From: Hydrogenophaga sp.
Lineage (GTDB): Bacteria > Pseudomonadota > Gammaproteobacteria > Burkholderiales > Burkholderiaceae_C
DNA: 35,150 bases
NCBI GenBank assembly: GCA_018993155.1
Contig: JAGKSX010000033.1
Location: forward strand, 1 to 35,150
Direction of reading: 5' to 3'
How positions within the stretch are numbered: the stretch's first letter is position 1; every line of letters begins with the position of its first letter. Below the pieces are notes generated by a model. That model was not told the origin of the DNA. It did not search any database and saw only the letters and a list, made by a program, of their open reading frames with translations. Positions 16,415 through 25,147 of this stretch are shown piece by piece. The position numbers and the translations under genes were made by a program.

Positions 16415-17835
16415 GCATGAACCTCGTCACGCTGCTGTACCTCGTTGCCAGCGTCTGCTTCATCCAGGCCCTGAAAGGCCTGAGCCATCCCACCACCTCC
16501 ATCCGGGGCAACATCTTCGGCATGACCGGCATGGCCATCGCCGTGCTGACCACCGCCGCGCTCATCGTCGAGCTCTCCGGCGGCAAGGCGCAGGGCATGG
16601 TCTGGGTGCTGGGCGGTCTGGTGGTCGGCGGCGCCATCGGCGCCCTCATGGCCAACCGGGTCGAGATGACCAAGATGCCCGAGCTGGTCGCCTTCATGCA
16701 CAGCATGATCGGCCTGGCCGCGGTGTGCATCGCCGTGGCCGTGGTGGCCGAGCCCTGGGCCTTCGCCATCGTCGCCAAGGGCGAGGCGATCCCGGGCGGC
16801 AACCGCATCGAACTCGCGCTGGGGGCCTTCATCGGGGCCGTCACCTTCTCGGGCTCGGTCATCGCCTTCGGCAAGCTCTCGGGCAAGTACAAGTTCCGCC
16901 TGTTCCAGGGCGCACCGGTCACCTTCGCCGGCCAGCACAAGCTCAACCTGCTGCTGGGTCTGGCCACCGCCTTCTTCATCTTCGGCTTCTGGCACTCGCA
17001 GAGCTGGATGGACATCGTGCTGGTGATCGCGCTGGGCTTCATCCTGGGCGTGCTCATCATCATCCCCATCGGCGGCGCCGACATGCCGGTGGTGGTGTCC
17101 ATGCTCAACAGCTACTCGGGCTGGGCGGCGGCCGGCATCGGCTTCAGCCTGAACAACTCCATGCTGATCATCGCCGGCTCGCTGGTGGGTTCCTCCGGTG
17201 CCATCCTCTCGTACATCATGTGCAAGGCGATGAACCGCTCGTTCTTCAACGTGATCCTGGGCGGCTTCGGTGGCGACGCCACGGCGGCCGCGGCCGGCGG
17301 CGGTGTGCAGCGCACGGCCAAGAGCGGCAGCGCCGACGACGCGGCCTTCATCCTGGGCAACGCCGAGACCGTTGTCATCGTGCCCGGCTACGGTCTGGCC
17401 GTGGCGCGCGCTCAGCACGCGGTGAAGGAACTGGCCCACAAGCTCACCGAAAAGGGCATCACCGTAAAGTACGCCATCCACCCGGTGGCCGGGCGCATGC
17501 CAGGGCACATGAACGTGCTGCTGGCCGAGGCCGAGGTGCCGTACGACCAGGTGTTCGAGATGGAGGACATCAACGGCGAGTTCGGCCAGGCCGACGTGGC
17601 CATCATCCTGGGTGCCAACGACGTGGTGAACCCGGCCGCCCTGCAGAAGGGCAGTGCGATCTACGGCATGCCGATCCTGGAGGCCTACAAGGCCAAGACG
17701 GTGATCGTGAACAAGCGCTCCATGGCCGCCGGCTACGCGGGTCTGGACAACGAGCTGTTCTACATGGACAAGACCATGATGGTCTTCGGCGACGCCAAGA
17801 AGGTCGTCGAGGACATGACCAAGGCCGTCGAGTAA
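16411..17835 (+). CDS. pntB: NAD(P) transhydrogenase subunit beta
   Basis: This 474-residue subunit carries the rest of the membrane domain and the NADP(H)-binding domain III. Roughly the first 280 residues are hydrophobic helices that include GLSHPTTSIRGNIFGMTGM. The last 180 form a Rossmann-like domain with VVIVPGYGLAVARAQHAV, HPVAGRMPGHMNVLLAEAEVPYD, FGQADVAIILGANDVVNPAA and VIVNKRSMAAGYAGLDN, the standard NADP-site motifs. It ends the operon and is followed after about 30 bases by a strong terminator. The enzyme supplies NADPH using the proton gradient. Confidence 0.97.
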   Translation: MSMNLVTLLYLVASVCFIQALKGLSHPTTSIRGNIFGMTGMAIAVLTTAALIVELSGGKAQGMVWVLGGLVVGGAIGALMANRVEMTKMPELVAFMHSMIGLAAVCIAVAVVAEPWAFAIVAKGEAIPGGNRIELALGAFIGAVTFSGSVIAFGKLSGKYKFRLFQGAPVTFAGQHKLNLLLGLATAFFIFGFWHSQSWMDIVLVIALGFILGVLIIIPIGGADMPVVVSMLNSYSGWAAAGIGFSLNNSMLIIAGSLVGSSGAILSYIMCKAMNRSFFNVILGGFGGDATAAAAGGGVQRTAKSGSADDAAFILGNAETVVIVPGYGLAVARAQHAVKELAHKLTEKGITVKYAIHPVAGRMPGHMNVLLAEAEVPYDQVFEMEDINGEFGQADVAIILGANDVVNPAALQKGSAIYGMPILEAYKAKTVIVNKRSMAAGYAGLDNELFYMDKTMMVFGDAKKVVEDMTKAVE

Positions 17836-17863
17836 ATCGAAAGCGTCCATTTTCGACCGATAC

Positions 17864-17902
17864 CCGAAGGGCCCGTGGTGACACCGGCCCTTCGGTTTTT
17901 GT
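17864..17902 (+). terminator. Rho-independent terminator after pntB
   Basis: A 10-base perfect stem, CCGAAGGGCC (17864-17873) with GGCCCTTCGG (17886-17895), and a 12-base loop are followed by a run of five T. Confidence 0.9.
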
Positions 17903-18035
17903 AGCATGCTTGCAGCCAGTCGCGGGTTTTAGAGTGGGCTGTCAGAACCGCGTAAGGGAAAAACACGAGGCCCCGTGCCTTGCTTCCCACTGACAATGCC
18001 CGGTTGTTGTATCCACAAGAACGAGGAGATTCCGA

Positions 18036-19724
18036 ATGAGCGAACCGACGGCCAACCGTCCCTGGCTGGGGGCTTATCCCGCCGGCGTGCCTGCCGACAT
18101 CGACGTGGCGCAATATCCCTCGCTGGTGCACCTGATGGAGGAAAGCTTCCAGAAGCACGCCGGTCGCACCGCCTACAGCTTCATGGGCAAGGACGTCAGC
18201 TTCGCGCAGACCGACAGCCTCTCGCAGGCCTTCGCGGCCTACCTGCAGGGCCTGGGGCTGGTCAAGGGCGACCGCGTGGCCATCATGATGCCCAACGTGC
18301 CCCAGTACCCGGTGGCGGTGGCCGGCATCCTGCGCGCGGGCTTCGTGGTGGTCAACGTCAACCCGCTGTACACGCCGCGTGAACTGGAGCACCAGCTGAA
18401 GGACTCGGGCGCCAAGGCGATCGTGATCATCGAGAACTTCGCGCACACGCTGCAGCAGTGCATCGCCAACACGCCGACCCGGCACGTGGTGCTCACGGCC
18501 ATGGGCGACCAGCTGGGGCTGCTCAAAGGCGCGCTGGTGAACTACGTGGTGCGCAACGTCAAGAAGATGGTGCCGGCCTACAGCCTGCCGCAGGCGGTGC
18601 GCTTCAACGACGCCATTGCCAAGGGCACGCGCGGCACGCTCAAGCGGCCCGAGATCAAGCCCGACGACATGGCCGTGCTGCAGTACACCGGCGGCACCAC
18701 CGGCGTGAGCAAGGGCGCGGTGCTGCAGCACCGCAACGTGATCGCCAACGTGCTGCAGTCGGAGGCCTGGAACGACCCGGTGATGAAGAAGGTGCCGGCC
18801 GGCGAGCAGCCCACCAGCGTGTGCGCCCTGCCGCTGTACCACATCTTCGCGTTCACGGTGAACATGATGCTGGCCATGCGCACGGGCGGCAAGACCATCC
18901 TGATCCCCAACCCGCGCGACCTGCCGGCCGTGCTCAAGGAGCTGAGCAAGCACACCTTCCACAGCTTTCCGGCGGTCAACACGCTGTTCAACGGACTGGC
19001 CAACCACCCCGACTTCAACACCGTCAACTGGAGCAACCTCAAGGTTTCGGTGGGTGGTGGCATGGCGGTGCAAAGCGCGGTGGCCAAGCTCTGGCTGGAG
19101 AAGACCGGCTGCCCGATCTGCGAAGGCTATGGCCTGAGCGAGACCAGCCCCTCGGCCAGCTGCAACCCGACCACCAGCACCGAGTACAGCGGCACCATCG
19201 GCGTGCCCCTGCCCAACACCTACATGAAGTGCCTGGACGACGACGGCAACGAGGTGCCGATGGGCCAGCCGGGCGAGATCGCCATCAAGGGCCCGCAGGT
19301 CATGGCGGGCTACTGGCAGCGCCCCGACGAGACCGCCAAGGTCATGACGGCCGACGGCTTCTTCAAGAGTGGCGACGTGGGCGTGATGGACGCGCGCGGC
19401 TACTTCAAGATCGTGGACCGCAAGAAGGACATGGTGCTGGTCAGCGGCTTCAACGTGTACCCCAACGAGGTGGAGGACGTGGTGGCCCTGTTGCCCGGCG
19501 TGATGGAGTGCGCCGTGGTCGGCGTGCCGGACGAGAAGTCGGGCGAGGCGGTCAAGCTCGTGATCGTCAAGAAGGACGAGAGCCTCACCGAGGCGCAGGT
19601 GCGCGAGTACTGCAAGACCAACCTCACCGGCTACAAGCAGCCCAAGGTAGTGGAGTTCCGCACCGAGCTGCCCAAGACACCCGTGGGCAAGATCCTGCGG
19701 CGCGAGTTGCGCGACAAGAAATGA
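18036..19724 (+). CDS. fadD: Long-chain fatty acid-CoA ligase
   Basis: This 562-residue ATP/AMP-forming acyl-CoA synthetase activates long-chain fatty acids for beta-oxidation at the inner membrane face. Adenylation motifs are in order: YTGGTTGVSKGAVLQHRN (ATP/AMP signature), GYGLSETSPSASCNP, FKSGDVGVMDARGYFKIVDR and the fatty-acyl signature with DMVLVSGFNVYPNEVE. The C-terminal catalytic Lys is in KTPVGKILRRELR. The start follows GAGGAG. It is flanked by the pntB terminator and its own terminator, so it appears to be transcribed alone. No promoter could be placed with confidence in the 133-base upstream gap. Confidence 0.93.
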   Translation: MSEPTANRPWLGAYPAGVPADIDVAQYPSLVHLMEESFQKHAGRTAYSFMGKDVSFAQTDSLSQAFAAYLQGLGLVKGDRVAIMMPNVPQYPVAVAGILRAGFVVVNVNPLYTPRELEHQLKDSGAKAIVIIENFAHTLQQCIANTPTRHVVLTAMGDQLGLLKGALVNYVVRNVKKMVPAYSLPQAVRFNDAIAKGTRGTLKRPEIKPDDMAVLQYTGGTTGVSKGAVLQHRNVIANVLQSEAWNDPVMKKVPAGEQPTSVCALPLYHIFAFTVNMMLAMRTGGKTILIPNPRDLPAVLKELSKHTFHSFPAVNTLFNGLANHPDFNTVNWSNLKVSVGGGMAVQSAVAKLWLEKTGCPICEGYGLSETSPSASCNPTTSTEYSGTIGVPLPNTYMKCLDDDGNEVPMGQPGEIAIKGPQVMAGYWQRPDETAKVMTADGFFKSGDVGVMDARGYFKIVDRKKDMVLVSGFNVYPNEVEDVVALLPGVMECAVVGVPDEKSGEAVKLVIVKKDESLTEAQVREYCKTNLTGYKQPKVVEFRTELPKTPVGKILRRELRDKK

Positions 19725-19748
19725 GGCGGGCGCGCTGCGCCACAATGC

Positions 19749-19776
19749 AAGGCGGCTTCGGCCGCCTTTTCTTTTT
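19749..19776 (+). terminator. Rho-independent terminator after fadD
   Basis: AAGGCGGC and GCCGCCTT form an 8-base stem around a TTCG tetraloop (19757-19760), followed by TTCTTTTT. The C(TTCG)G closing context is an unusually stable tetraloop. Confidence 0.9.
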
Positions 19777-19799
19777 GCCTTCCCAGGAGTGAGCTTCCC

Positions 19800-20552
19800 G
19801 TGACCATCACCGCCATCGTGAGTGCCCTGCACGAAGAGCTGGCCGCCGTGCTCGACCTCATGCCCGACGAACAGCAGCAGACCGTGGGCGGGCGCGCCTT
19901 CTGGCGCGGGCACCTGCACGGGCACGACGTGGTGGCGGTGCTCTCGGGCATCGGCAAGGTCGCCGCCGCCACCACCGCCGCCGCGCTCATCGAGCGCTTT
20001 GGCGTGCAGCGCATCGTGTTCACCGGCGTGGCCGGCGGGCTGGCGCCGGGCGTGAACGTGGGCGATGTGGTGGTGGCCCGGCACTTCCTGCAGCACGACA
20101 TGGACGCCTCGCCGCTCTTTCCGCGCCACGAGGTGCCGGGTTATGGCCGATCCCGCTTCGACGCCGATGCCGGCCTGAGCGCACGGCTGGCGCTGGCGAG
20201 TGAGCAGGTGCTGCGCGAACTTCCCGCGCGCCTCGGTGCCGGGGTGATGCAGGCCTTCAAGCTGGAGGCCCCGCGTTGTCACCAGGGCCTGCTGATCAGT
20301 GGGGATCGCTTTGTCTCTTCCACCGCCGAGAGCCTGACGCTGCGCGAAGCACTGCCCGAGGCCCTCGCGGTGGAGATGGAGGGTGCCGCCTTCGCCCAGG
20401 TCTGTCACGACTACGGCGTGCCGCTGGCCGTGGTGCGCACCATCTCGGACCGCGCCGACGACGCGGCCCACGTGGACTTTCCGCGCTTCCTGCGCGAGGT
20501 GGCGAGCCGCTACAGCGCAGCGGTCATCGAAACCCTGCTGCGAGAGACGTAA
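19800..20552 (+). CDS. mtnN: 5'-methylthioadenosine/S-adenosylhomocysteine nucleosidase
   Basis: This 250-residue nucleosidase removes adenine from methylthioadenosine and S-adenosylhomocysteine, relieving product inhibition and feeding recycling. Catalytic-site features are E12 (ALHEELA), LSGIGKVAAATTAAALIERF, TGVAGGLAPGVNVGDVVVA, VEMEGAAFAQV and the catalytic Asp in RTISDRADD. It starts with GTG at 19800, with AGGAG about 11 bases before it. It is longer than E. coli Pfs by about 18 residues, with an extra stretch around ELPARLGAGVMQAFKLEAP, so a related purine nucleosidase role is not excluded. It converges with corA across a hairpin repeat. Confidence 0.85.
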   Translation: MTITAIVSALHEELAAVLDLMPDEQQQTVGGRAFWRGHLHGHDVVAVLSGIGKVAAATTAAALIERFGVQRIVFTGVAGGLAPGVNVGDVVVARHFLQHDMDASPLFPRHEVPGYGRSRFDADAGLSARLALASEQVLRELPARLGAGVMQAFKLEAPRCHQGLLISGDRFVSSTAESLTLREALPEALAVEMEGAAFAQVCHDYGVPLAVVRTISDRADDAAHVDFPRFLREVASRYSAAVIETLLRET

Positions 20553-20565
20553 CGCTCACCAGAAT

Positions 20566-20596
20566 GCCGCGGAACTGGCCCTGCCAGGCCGCAGGC
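20566..20596 (+). repeat. Hairpin repeat, copy 1 (mtnN/corA convergent gap)
   Basis: This 31-base element matches 29 of 31 bases of the inverted copy at 27151-27181. It forms a CTGGC/GCCAG stem with a 3-base loop, GCGG/CCGC below it, and is closed by flanks AATGCC/GGCATT. It lies 14 bases after the mtnN stop and upstream of the convergent corA end. Such a position suits a bidirectional terminator or REP-like element. Confidence 0.75.
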
Positions 20597-20598
20597 AT

Positions 20599-20618
20599 TG
20601 CCCCCTTGAGGGGGTGAC
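20599..20618 (+). repeat. CCCCC-TTGA-GGGGG element
   Basis: TGCCCCCTTGAGGGGGTGAC immediately follows the hairpin repeat and resembles the core of the repeats at 26097-26172 and 29931-30007. It can form a C5/G5 stem with a TTGA loop. A further GCGCC/GGCGC hairpin follows at about 20619. Confidence 0.45.
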
Positions 20619-20646
20619 GCGCCGAAGGCGCGGCGCAGGGGTGGGC

Positions 20647-21633
20647 TTATCTCAACCAGCCGCGCTTGCGGAAGTAGAGCATCGGCAAGACCGCCGACAG
20701 CACCATCAGCGCCAGCGCCAGCGGGTAGCCGTAGTGCCACTTCAGCTCAGGCATGAAATCGAAGTTCATGCCGTAGCTGCTGGCCACCAGCGTCGGGGGC
20801 AGCAGCGAGACACTGGCCACCGAGAAGATCTTGATGATCTTGTTCTGGTTGATGTTGATGAAGCCGACCGTCGCGTCCATCAGGAAGTTGATCTTGTCGA
20901 ACAGGAAGGCCGTGTGGCTGTCGAGCGAGTCCAGGTCGCGCAGGATCTGCCGCGCGTCCTCGAACTGCTCGACGCTGAGCATGCGGCTGCGCATCATGAA
21001 GCTCACCGCGCGGCGCGTGTCCATCACGTTGCGTCGGATGCGGCCCGACATGTCCTCGTGCCGCGCGATGGCCGAGAGCGCCTCGCTCAGCAGGTTGTCC
21101 GAGGCGTTGCTGTCGAGCACTTTCTTGCTCACGGTCTCGATCTCGTCGTAGATGTCCTCGAGCGTGTCGGCGCAGTACTCGGCGTCGGCGTCGAACAGCA
21201 TCAGCAGCACGTCCTTGGCGTCCTCGATCAGGCCCGGCATGCGGCGCGCGCGCATGCGCAGCAGGCGGAACACCGGCACGTCCTCGTCGTGGATGGAGAA
21301 CAGCACGCCCCGGCTTTTGAGCGTGTCGTTGTGCTCGTTCAGGATGAAGGCCACGCGCACTGCGCGCGGATCCTCGTCGTCGTCGATCAGGAAGTCCGAG
21401 CGCACATGCAGCTCGCCGTTGTCTTCCTCGAAGAAACGCGCCGATTCCTCGATGTCCTCGTCCATCGCGTCTTCGGGAATCGACAGGCCGAAGTGCTGCT
21501 TGACCCAGCGGCGTTCTTCGAGGGTGGGATCTTCCAGGTCGACCCAGATGGGTTTGAAGCGGGCCAGCTCTTCGAGCGACTCGATTTCTTCCTGGAACAG
21601 GCGGCCATTGGCCAAGGTGAATACGTTGAGCAT
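20647..21633 (-). CDS. corA: CorA-type magnesium/cobalt channel
   Basis: This 328-residue inner-membrane divalent-cation channel mainly imports Mg2+. The signature GMN is at residues 288-290 in SSYGMNFDFMPEL. It is flanked by the first membrane helix (KIIKIFSVASVSLLPPTLVA) and a second (GYPLALALMVLSAVLPMLYF), and the C-terminus is basic. The long acidic N-terminal cytoplasmic domain (EEDNGELHVRSDFLIDDDED) is typical. GGGAG eight bases upstream supports the start at 21633. The 210-base leader up to the patatin stop contains competing hairpins, which suggests RNA-level control by metal or another signal. Confidence 0.95.
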   Translation of the reverse strand: MLNVFTLANGRLFQEEIESLEELARFKPIWVDLEDPTLEERRWVKQHFGLSIPEDAMDEDIEESARFFEEDNGELHVRSDFLIDDDEDPRAVRVAFILNEHNDTLKSRGVLFSIHDEDVPVFRLLRMRARRMPGLIEDAKDVLLMLFDADAEYCADTLEDIYDEIETVSKKVLDSNASDNLLSEALSAIARHEDMSGRIRRNVMDTRRAVSFMMRSRMLSVEQFEDARQILRDLDSLDSHTAFLFDKINFLMDATVGFININQNKIIKIFSVASVSLLPPTLVASSYGMNFDFMPELKWHYGYPLALALMVLSAVLPMLYFRKRGWLR

Positions 21634-21712
21634 GACGGCGCTCCCGGCGGTTTCGTGCTGTCTGGCTAAGGGTCGAGGCCGGCTCCGCGGGCCTCGGGGC
21701 GGTTCGGGGGCT

Positions 21713-21811
21713 GCTTTCAGCCGTCCGGCCGCCTGACCCAAAACCGCTCGGGGGCGGCGCTCAGACGGTCGCGGGGGTGGCTGAAAGCACGCAACTGGGG
21801 GGCGTGCTTTC
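21713..21811 (-). promoter_or_regulatory. Candidate structured corA leader with exclusive hairpins
   Basis: In minus-strand RNA order, arm GAAAGCACGC (21811-21802) pairs perfectly with GCGTGCTTTC (21792-21783) across a 9-base loop. The second arm's GCTTTC continues as AGCC, and GCTTTCAGCC (21788-21779) is a perfect complement of GGCTGAAAGC (21722-21713) 56 bases later. The two helices share six bases and cannot coexist. A third stem, CGAGGCC/GGCCTCG (21674-21680 with 21690-21696), lies nearer the start codon. The region does not match a known Mg2+ riboswitch that I could recognise. It also could be, in part, the 3' end of the patatin transcript. Confidence 0.55.
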
Positions 21812-21843
21812 CATGCGGGTCTCCATGTGTGAAACAGGCCGAA

Positions 21844-23139
21844 TTATGGCACCGCGGTGCCGGCCCCGAGGTCTTCGGATGCGCCAAAAAAGCGCATCAG
21901 TTCGTCCTTTCGCCGCCAGGTGTCGTGTTCGCCCAACTCGATCAGGGCGTTGACGAAGCCCGGCTCGAAGAGCAGGTAGCTCGCCAGCGCGGCCGCGCTG
22001 CCGGCCGCGCCGCGCCGCGTATCCAGTGCGCCCAGGCCCGCCAGCGTGTTGCGGGTGGGCGCGGGCAATTCGCGGATGTGCTTGCTCGCGAGCTCGTCCA
22101 GCGAGAAGCTGGGCTGGATCGCCAGCACCTCCACCGGCCGGTAGGGCAACGCGGCCGCCAGGCTCGGCGGCAGCCGCGCCAGGGTCTGGCTCACGCGCTG
22201 GGTCTGCTCCACGTCGGCCTGCAGGGTGTCGTGGAACACACTGGCCATGGCGTGGCCGGCGATGGTGCCTGCCGTGGGCTCGCTGCCGTTGCGCGCGGCC
22301 AGGCCGGCGCGCTGGGGTTGGCCGACGCCGATCACCAGAATGCGGCGCGCGCCGAACTGGATCGCCGGTGAGAGTGGTGAGAGCTGCCGCATCGAACCGT
22401 CGCCGAAATGCGCCTTGTGCCCGTCCACCCAGAGCGGCACGGCCGGAAACAGAAAGGGGATGGCGCTCGAGGCCATCAGGTGCTCAATGGTGATGGGCTG
22501 GAACTCCGAGCGCCGCCCCGGCCGGTGCCAGGGCTGCACCGGGTGGTCGGGCCGGGTCTGGCAGAAGGTCCAGTGCTCACCGGTCGTGTAGCTCGATGCC
22601 GTGACGCCCAGCACATGGATCAGCCGTTGCTCCAGCGCGCGTTCCAGGCCCTGCAGGTCGATCGCGCGGTGCAGGGTGTCCACCAGGGGCAGCGTGTCGA
22701 GCAGAGCGCGGTGCCGGCGCACCTGGCGCGCCAAGGTGAGCCCAGCCACCACACGGTTCGCCCGCACCCAGCCGGGCGCTTCGAGCCGGTAGACGCGCTC
22801 CGAGCGCAGGCCGCTCCAGAACGTGGCCAGTTGCGACAGCGCAGGCAGGCCCAGGGTGGCGATGCTGCCCAGGTAACTCGCGTTGAGCGCGCCGGCCGAA
22901 GTACCGAACAGCCACTGGAAGGGGAAGGCCGGCACCGCCGGGCCCGCGGTCGCTCGCGTGGCCAGCAGGGCGCCTACGGCCTTGAGGACGCCCACCTGGT
23001 ACGCCGTGCGCGCGCCACCCCCCATGAGCACCAGCGCGCAGGTGCCGTCACCGTACTCGGGTGCGGCAGGCAGCAGCGTGTTGTGGGTGATGAGGGTGTC
23101 GAGAGACAAAGGGGTGTCGAACGGTGTGAATCGCCACAT
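21844..23139 (-). CDS. Patatin-like phospholipase
   Basis: This 431-residue putative lipid acyl hydrolase has the patatin Ser-Asp dyad. The oxyanion loop GGGAR is at residues 40-44, the nucleophile elbow FGTSAGALN has S81, and D247 is in GDGSMRQLSPLSPAI (DGS instead of the common DGG/DGA). There is no signal peptide, so it is probably cytoplasmic or membrane-associated. It starts one base after the histidine kinase stop; an in-frame TTG at 23148 would overlap that stop. The close spacing means co-transcription with the kinase. The last codons form a palindrome GGCACCGCGGTGCC (21848-21861) next to the stop. Confidence 0.85.
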   Translation of the reverse strand: MWRFTPFDTPLSLDTLITHNTLLPAAPEYGDGTCALVLMGGGARTAYQVGVLKAVGALLATRATAGPAVPAFPFQWLFGTSAGALNASYLGSIATLGLPALSQLATFWSGLRSERVYRLEAPGWVRANRVVAGLTLARQVRRHRALLDTLPLVDTLHRAIDLQGLERALEQRLIHVLGVTASSYTTGEHWTFCQTRPDHPVQPWHRPGRRSEFQPITIEHLMASSAIPFLFPAVPLWVDGHKAHFGDGSMRQLSPLSPAIQFGARRILVIGVGQPQRAGLAARNGSEPTAGTIAGHAMASVFHDTLQADVEQTQRVSQTLARLPPSLAAALPYRPVEVLAIQPSFSLDELASKHIRELPAPTRNTLAGLGALDTRRGAAGSAAALASYLLFEPGFVNALIELGEHDTWRRKDELMRFFGASEDLGAGTAVP

Positions 23140-23140
23140 C

Positions 23141-24922
23141 CTAATCAATCGCCGCGGCCGATGGGGCGGCCTGGGTCATCCAGCGCTGCAGCGCGCGGGG
23201 ATCGACGGGTTTGTTCAGCAGGGTGATGTCCTGCCGCATGCCCCCGCCTGTCAACTGCAGGCTCGCGTCGCCGGTGATCACCAGGGCTGGCACCTCGCGC
23301 TCGAGAATGCCCCGAAGCCGGGAGATGGCCTGAAGGCCATCGAAGGTCTCGCTCAGGTGGTAGTCGACCACGATCAGCGAAATCGATGCACTGTTGTTCC
23401 ATGCCAGGACGAGGGCGTCGCGCATCGTCTGCGCGCCCAGCACCCGATGGCCCAGGCCGCTCAGCAAGTGCGTGAGCGCGCGAACCACCTGCTCGTCGTT
23501 GTCCAGCACCAGCACCACCTGGGTGGGCGCGGCGGACGCGGATGTCCTGGCGGGGGCTGGCGGCTCGATCACGGGGTCGCAGCGTGGCAGGAACACCGAG
23601 AACACCGAGCCCCGGCCCAGGCGCGAGCGCACGTTGAGGCGCGCGTCCAGCAACTCCGCCGAGCGATGGACGATCGACAGGCCCAGGCCGAAGCCACGCG
23701 ACTGCGCCGATGCCCGGTGCGCATTGCTGGCCTGGTAGAACTCGTCGAACACCCGGGGCATATCGCCTTCCGGAATGCCGATGCCGCTGTCCCAGACCTG
23801 AATCTCCACCTCGTCGCCCCGGCATCGGGCGCCCACCAGCACCCCGCCGCGCTCGCTGTAGCGCACCGCGTTGGCCACCAGGTTGAGGAGAACCGTGTGC
23901 AGGACCGCGGGATCGGCCTGCACCCAGAGAGAAGTTTCCCGCAGTCGAAGCCGAAGGCCCTTTGCCTTCGCCTGGCCGCGCAAGACCTCGCCGACCTGCA
24001 GCAGGATGGGGTTGATCGCACAGGGGGCTCTTCGAACCGTGACGGCGCCAGAGTCCAGCCGGGAAATTTCCATCAGCACCTGCAGCAGCTGGCCCATGCT
24101 CTCCAGCACCGAATGCATGCGATCGGCGATGTCGGTCAGCGCCTGAGGGGACGGCCGAGCGTGCCGCACCAGGCGCTGGAGCGCGGGGACAAACAGACCC
24201 ATGGCGTGGATGGGTTGCCGCAGATCGTGGCTGGCCGCGGCGAGAAACCGCGTCTTTCGGCGTTCGGACGCTTCGGCCTGCTCCTTGGCCCAGGTGAGGC
24301 GTTCCACCAGCGCCTCGTTCTCCATCCGCAACTGGATCGACTGGCGAAGCGACAAGGGGATGCTGCGAGCAAACGAGGAAGTGAACCCCAGAAACAGCAG
24401 CGACAGCACGCCCAAGGTGGTCAGTTCCGGCACATTTTCGATCAGGCAACGGAACGAAAACGGCAGCGAGCAAGGAATCGCGAAGGCCATGTGCGCGGGC
24501 CAGTACACGCCAATCGACTGGGCGGCGCTGGCGAGAATGCCGCATAGCATGATTGCAATGACGGCCTGTGTGTAGAGGTTCTCTGGCGTGAAGAACAGCA
24601 GGGCGATCGATCCCCACATCAGGCCGGCGCCCCCCGAGGCTATCGTCAGAACGAGCGCCCATCGGTGGGCATTGCCATCGGTGACAGGATGGCGGTGGCG
24701 CTTCGCATACAGCACCAGTCGCAAACCCGAGTACAAGGTCATGCCCGCGAGCCAGCCCAGCACCCGGTTTGTCGGCAGGTTCTGAAGATACAACAGCCAA
24801 GCGCCCCCGCTGGCCAACAAAACCGTGCCTATCACCATGGTCGGCAGGTGACTCAGCAGAATGCTCACCTGTTCGCGCAGGAGGCGCCGTTTCAGGTCCA
24901 GCTTGTCGACGGTGTTGGGCAT
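23141..24922 (-). CDS. Hybrid sensor histidine kinase with C-terminal receiver
   Basis: This 593-residue inner-membrane signalling protein has about six hydrophobic segments in residues 25-190. A helical linker leads to the H-box with H232 ([15 protein letters not shown]). The ATPase boxes are the N-box [15 protein letters not shown]1 DSGIGIP at 379-384, the F-box FDEFYQ, and G2 [10 protein letters not shown] Pro/Ala linker leads to a receiver domain with phosphoacceptor D520 (VVDYHLS) and K571 (NKPVD). There is no partner response regulator nearby. The [13 protein letters not shown]-box subtype is common in beta- and gammaproteobacterial hybrid kinases. The start is uncertain: ATG at 25006 would add 28 mostly basic residues. 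The signal is unknown. Confidence 0.9.
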   Translation of the reverse strand: MPNTVDKLDLKRRLLREQVSILLSHLPTMVIGTVLLASGGAWLLYLQNLPTNRVLGWLAGMTLYSGLRLVLYAKRHRHPVTDGNAHRWALVLTIASGGAGLMWGSIALLFFTPENLYTQAVIAIMLCGILASAAQSIGVYWPAHMAFAIPCSLPFSFRCLIENVPELTTLGVLSLLFLGFTSSFARSIPLSLRQSIQLRMENEALVERLTWAKEQAEASERRKTRFLAAASHDLRQPIHAMGLFVPALQRLVRHARPSPQALTDIADRMHSVLESMGQLLQVLMEISRLDSGAVTVRRAPCAINPILLQVGEVLRGQAKAKGLRLRLRETSLWVQADPAVLHTVLLNLVANAVRYSERGGVLVGARCRGDEVEIQVWDSGIGIPEGDMPRVFDEFYQASNAHRASAQSRGFGLGLSIVHRSAELLDARLNVRSRLGRGSVFSVFLPRCDPVIEPPAPARTSASAAPTQVVLVLDNDEQVVRALTHLLSGLGHRVLGAQTMRDALVLAWNNSASISLIVVDYHLSETFDGLQAISRLRGILEREVPALVITGDASLQLTGGGMRQDITLLNKPVDPRALQRWMTQAAPSAAAID

Positions 24923-24957
24923 GAAAAAAAGCGTCCTGAGTTCGCCTCCGGTCTCGA

Positions 24958-25003
24958 GCCAACTCCCGTTGCGCTCAAGTTTACGAGTTGGCGCATTTTT
25001 TTT
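24958..25003 (+). other. Hairpin plus T-run in the kinase/hpf divergent gap
   Basis: GCCAACTC (24958-24965) and GAGTTGGC (24985-24992) form an 8-base perfect inverted repeat with a 19-base loop. It is followed on the plus strand by GCA and eight T. It resembles a terminator directed toward hpf although no plus-strand gene is upstream. It may block stray transcription, or be coding if the kinase starts at 25006. Confidence 0.4.
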
Positions 25004-25037
25004 CATCGGTTTCTCGCGCTTTGTTGCCCCCTGCGGC

Positions 25038-25066
25038 TTGCGCCGTCGGGCATTCATGGGCATAGT
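25038..25066 (+). promoter_or_regulatory. Candidate hpf promoter
   Basis: TTGCGC (25038-25043) and CATAGT (25061-25066) are separated by 17 bases, about 80 bases before the hpf ATG. No sigma-54 type -24/-12 element was recognised. Confidence 0.35.
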
Positions 25067-25147
25067 GGTCTCAAGACATCCCCGTGGCCGTCGGGAGGTC
25101 TTGCCCCAGGCGGCTTGTGTCAACCCGGAGCAAATGGAGGCTCATCT

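Noticed and set aside
17760-20471. 903-codon open frame antisense to fadD and mtnN
   Set aside because: Shadow of high-GC genes; no start context, no motif, crosses two terminators.
21848-21861. GGCACCGCGGTGCC palindrome as a terminator of the patatin gene
   Set aside because: It lies in the last codons of the gene and is followed by ATAATTC, not a T-run; a chance coding palindrome is as likely.
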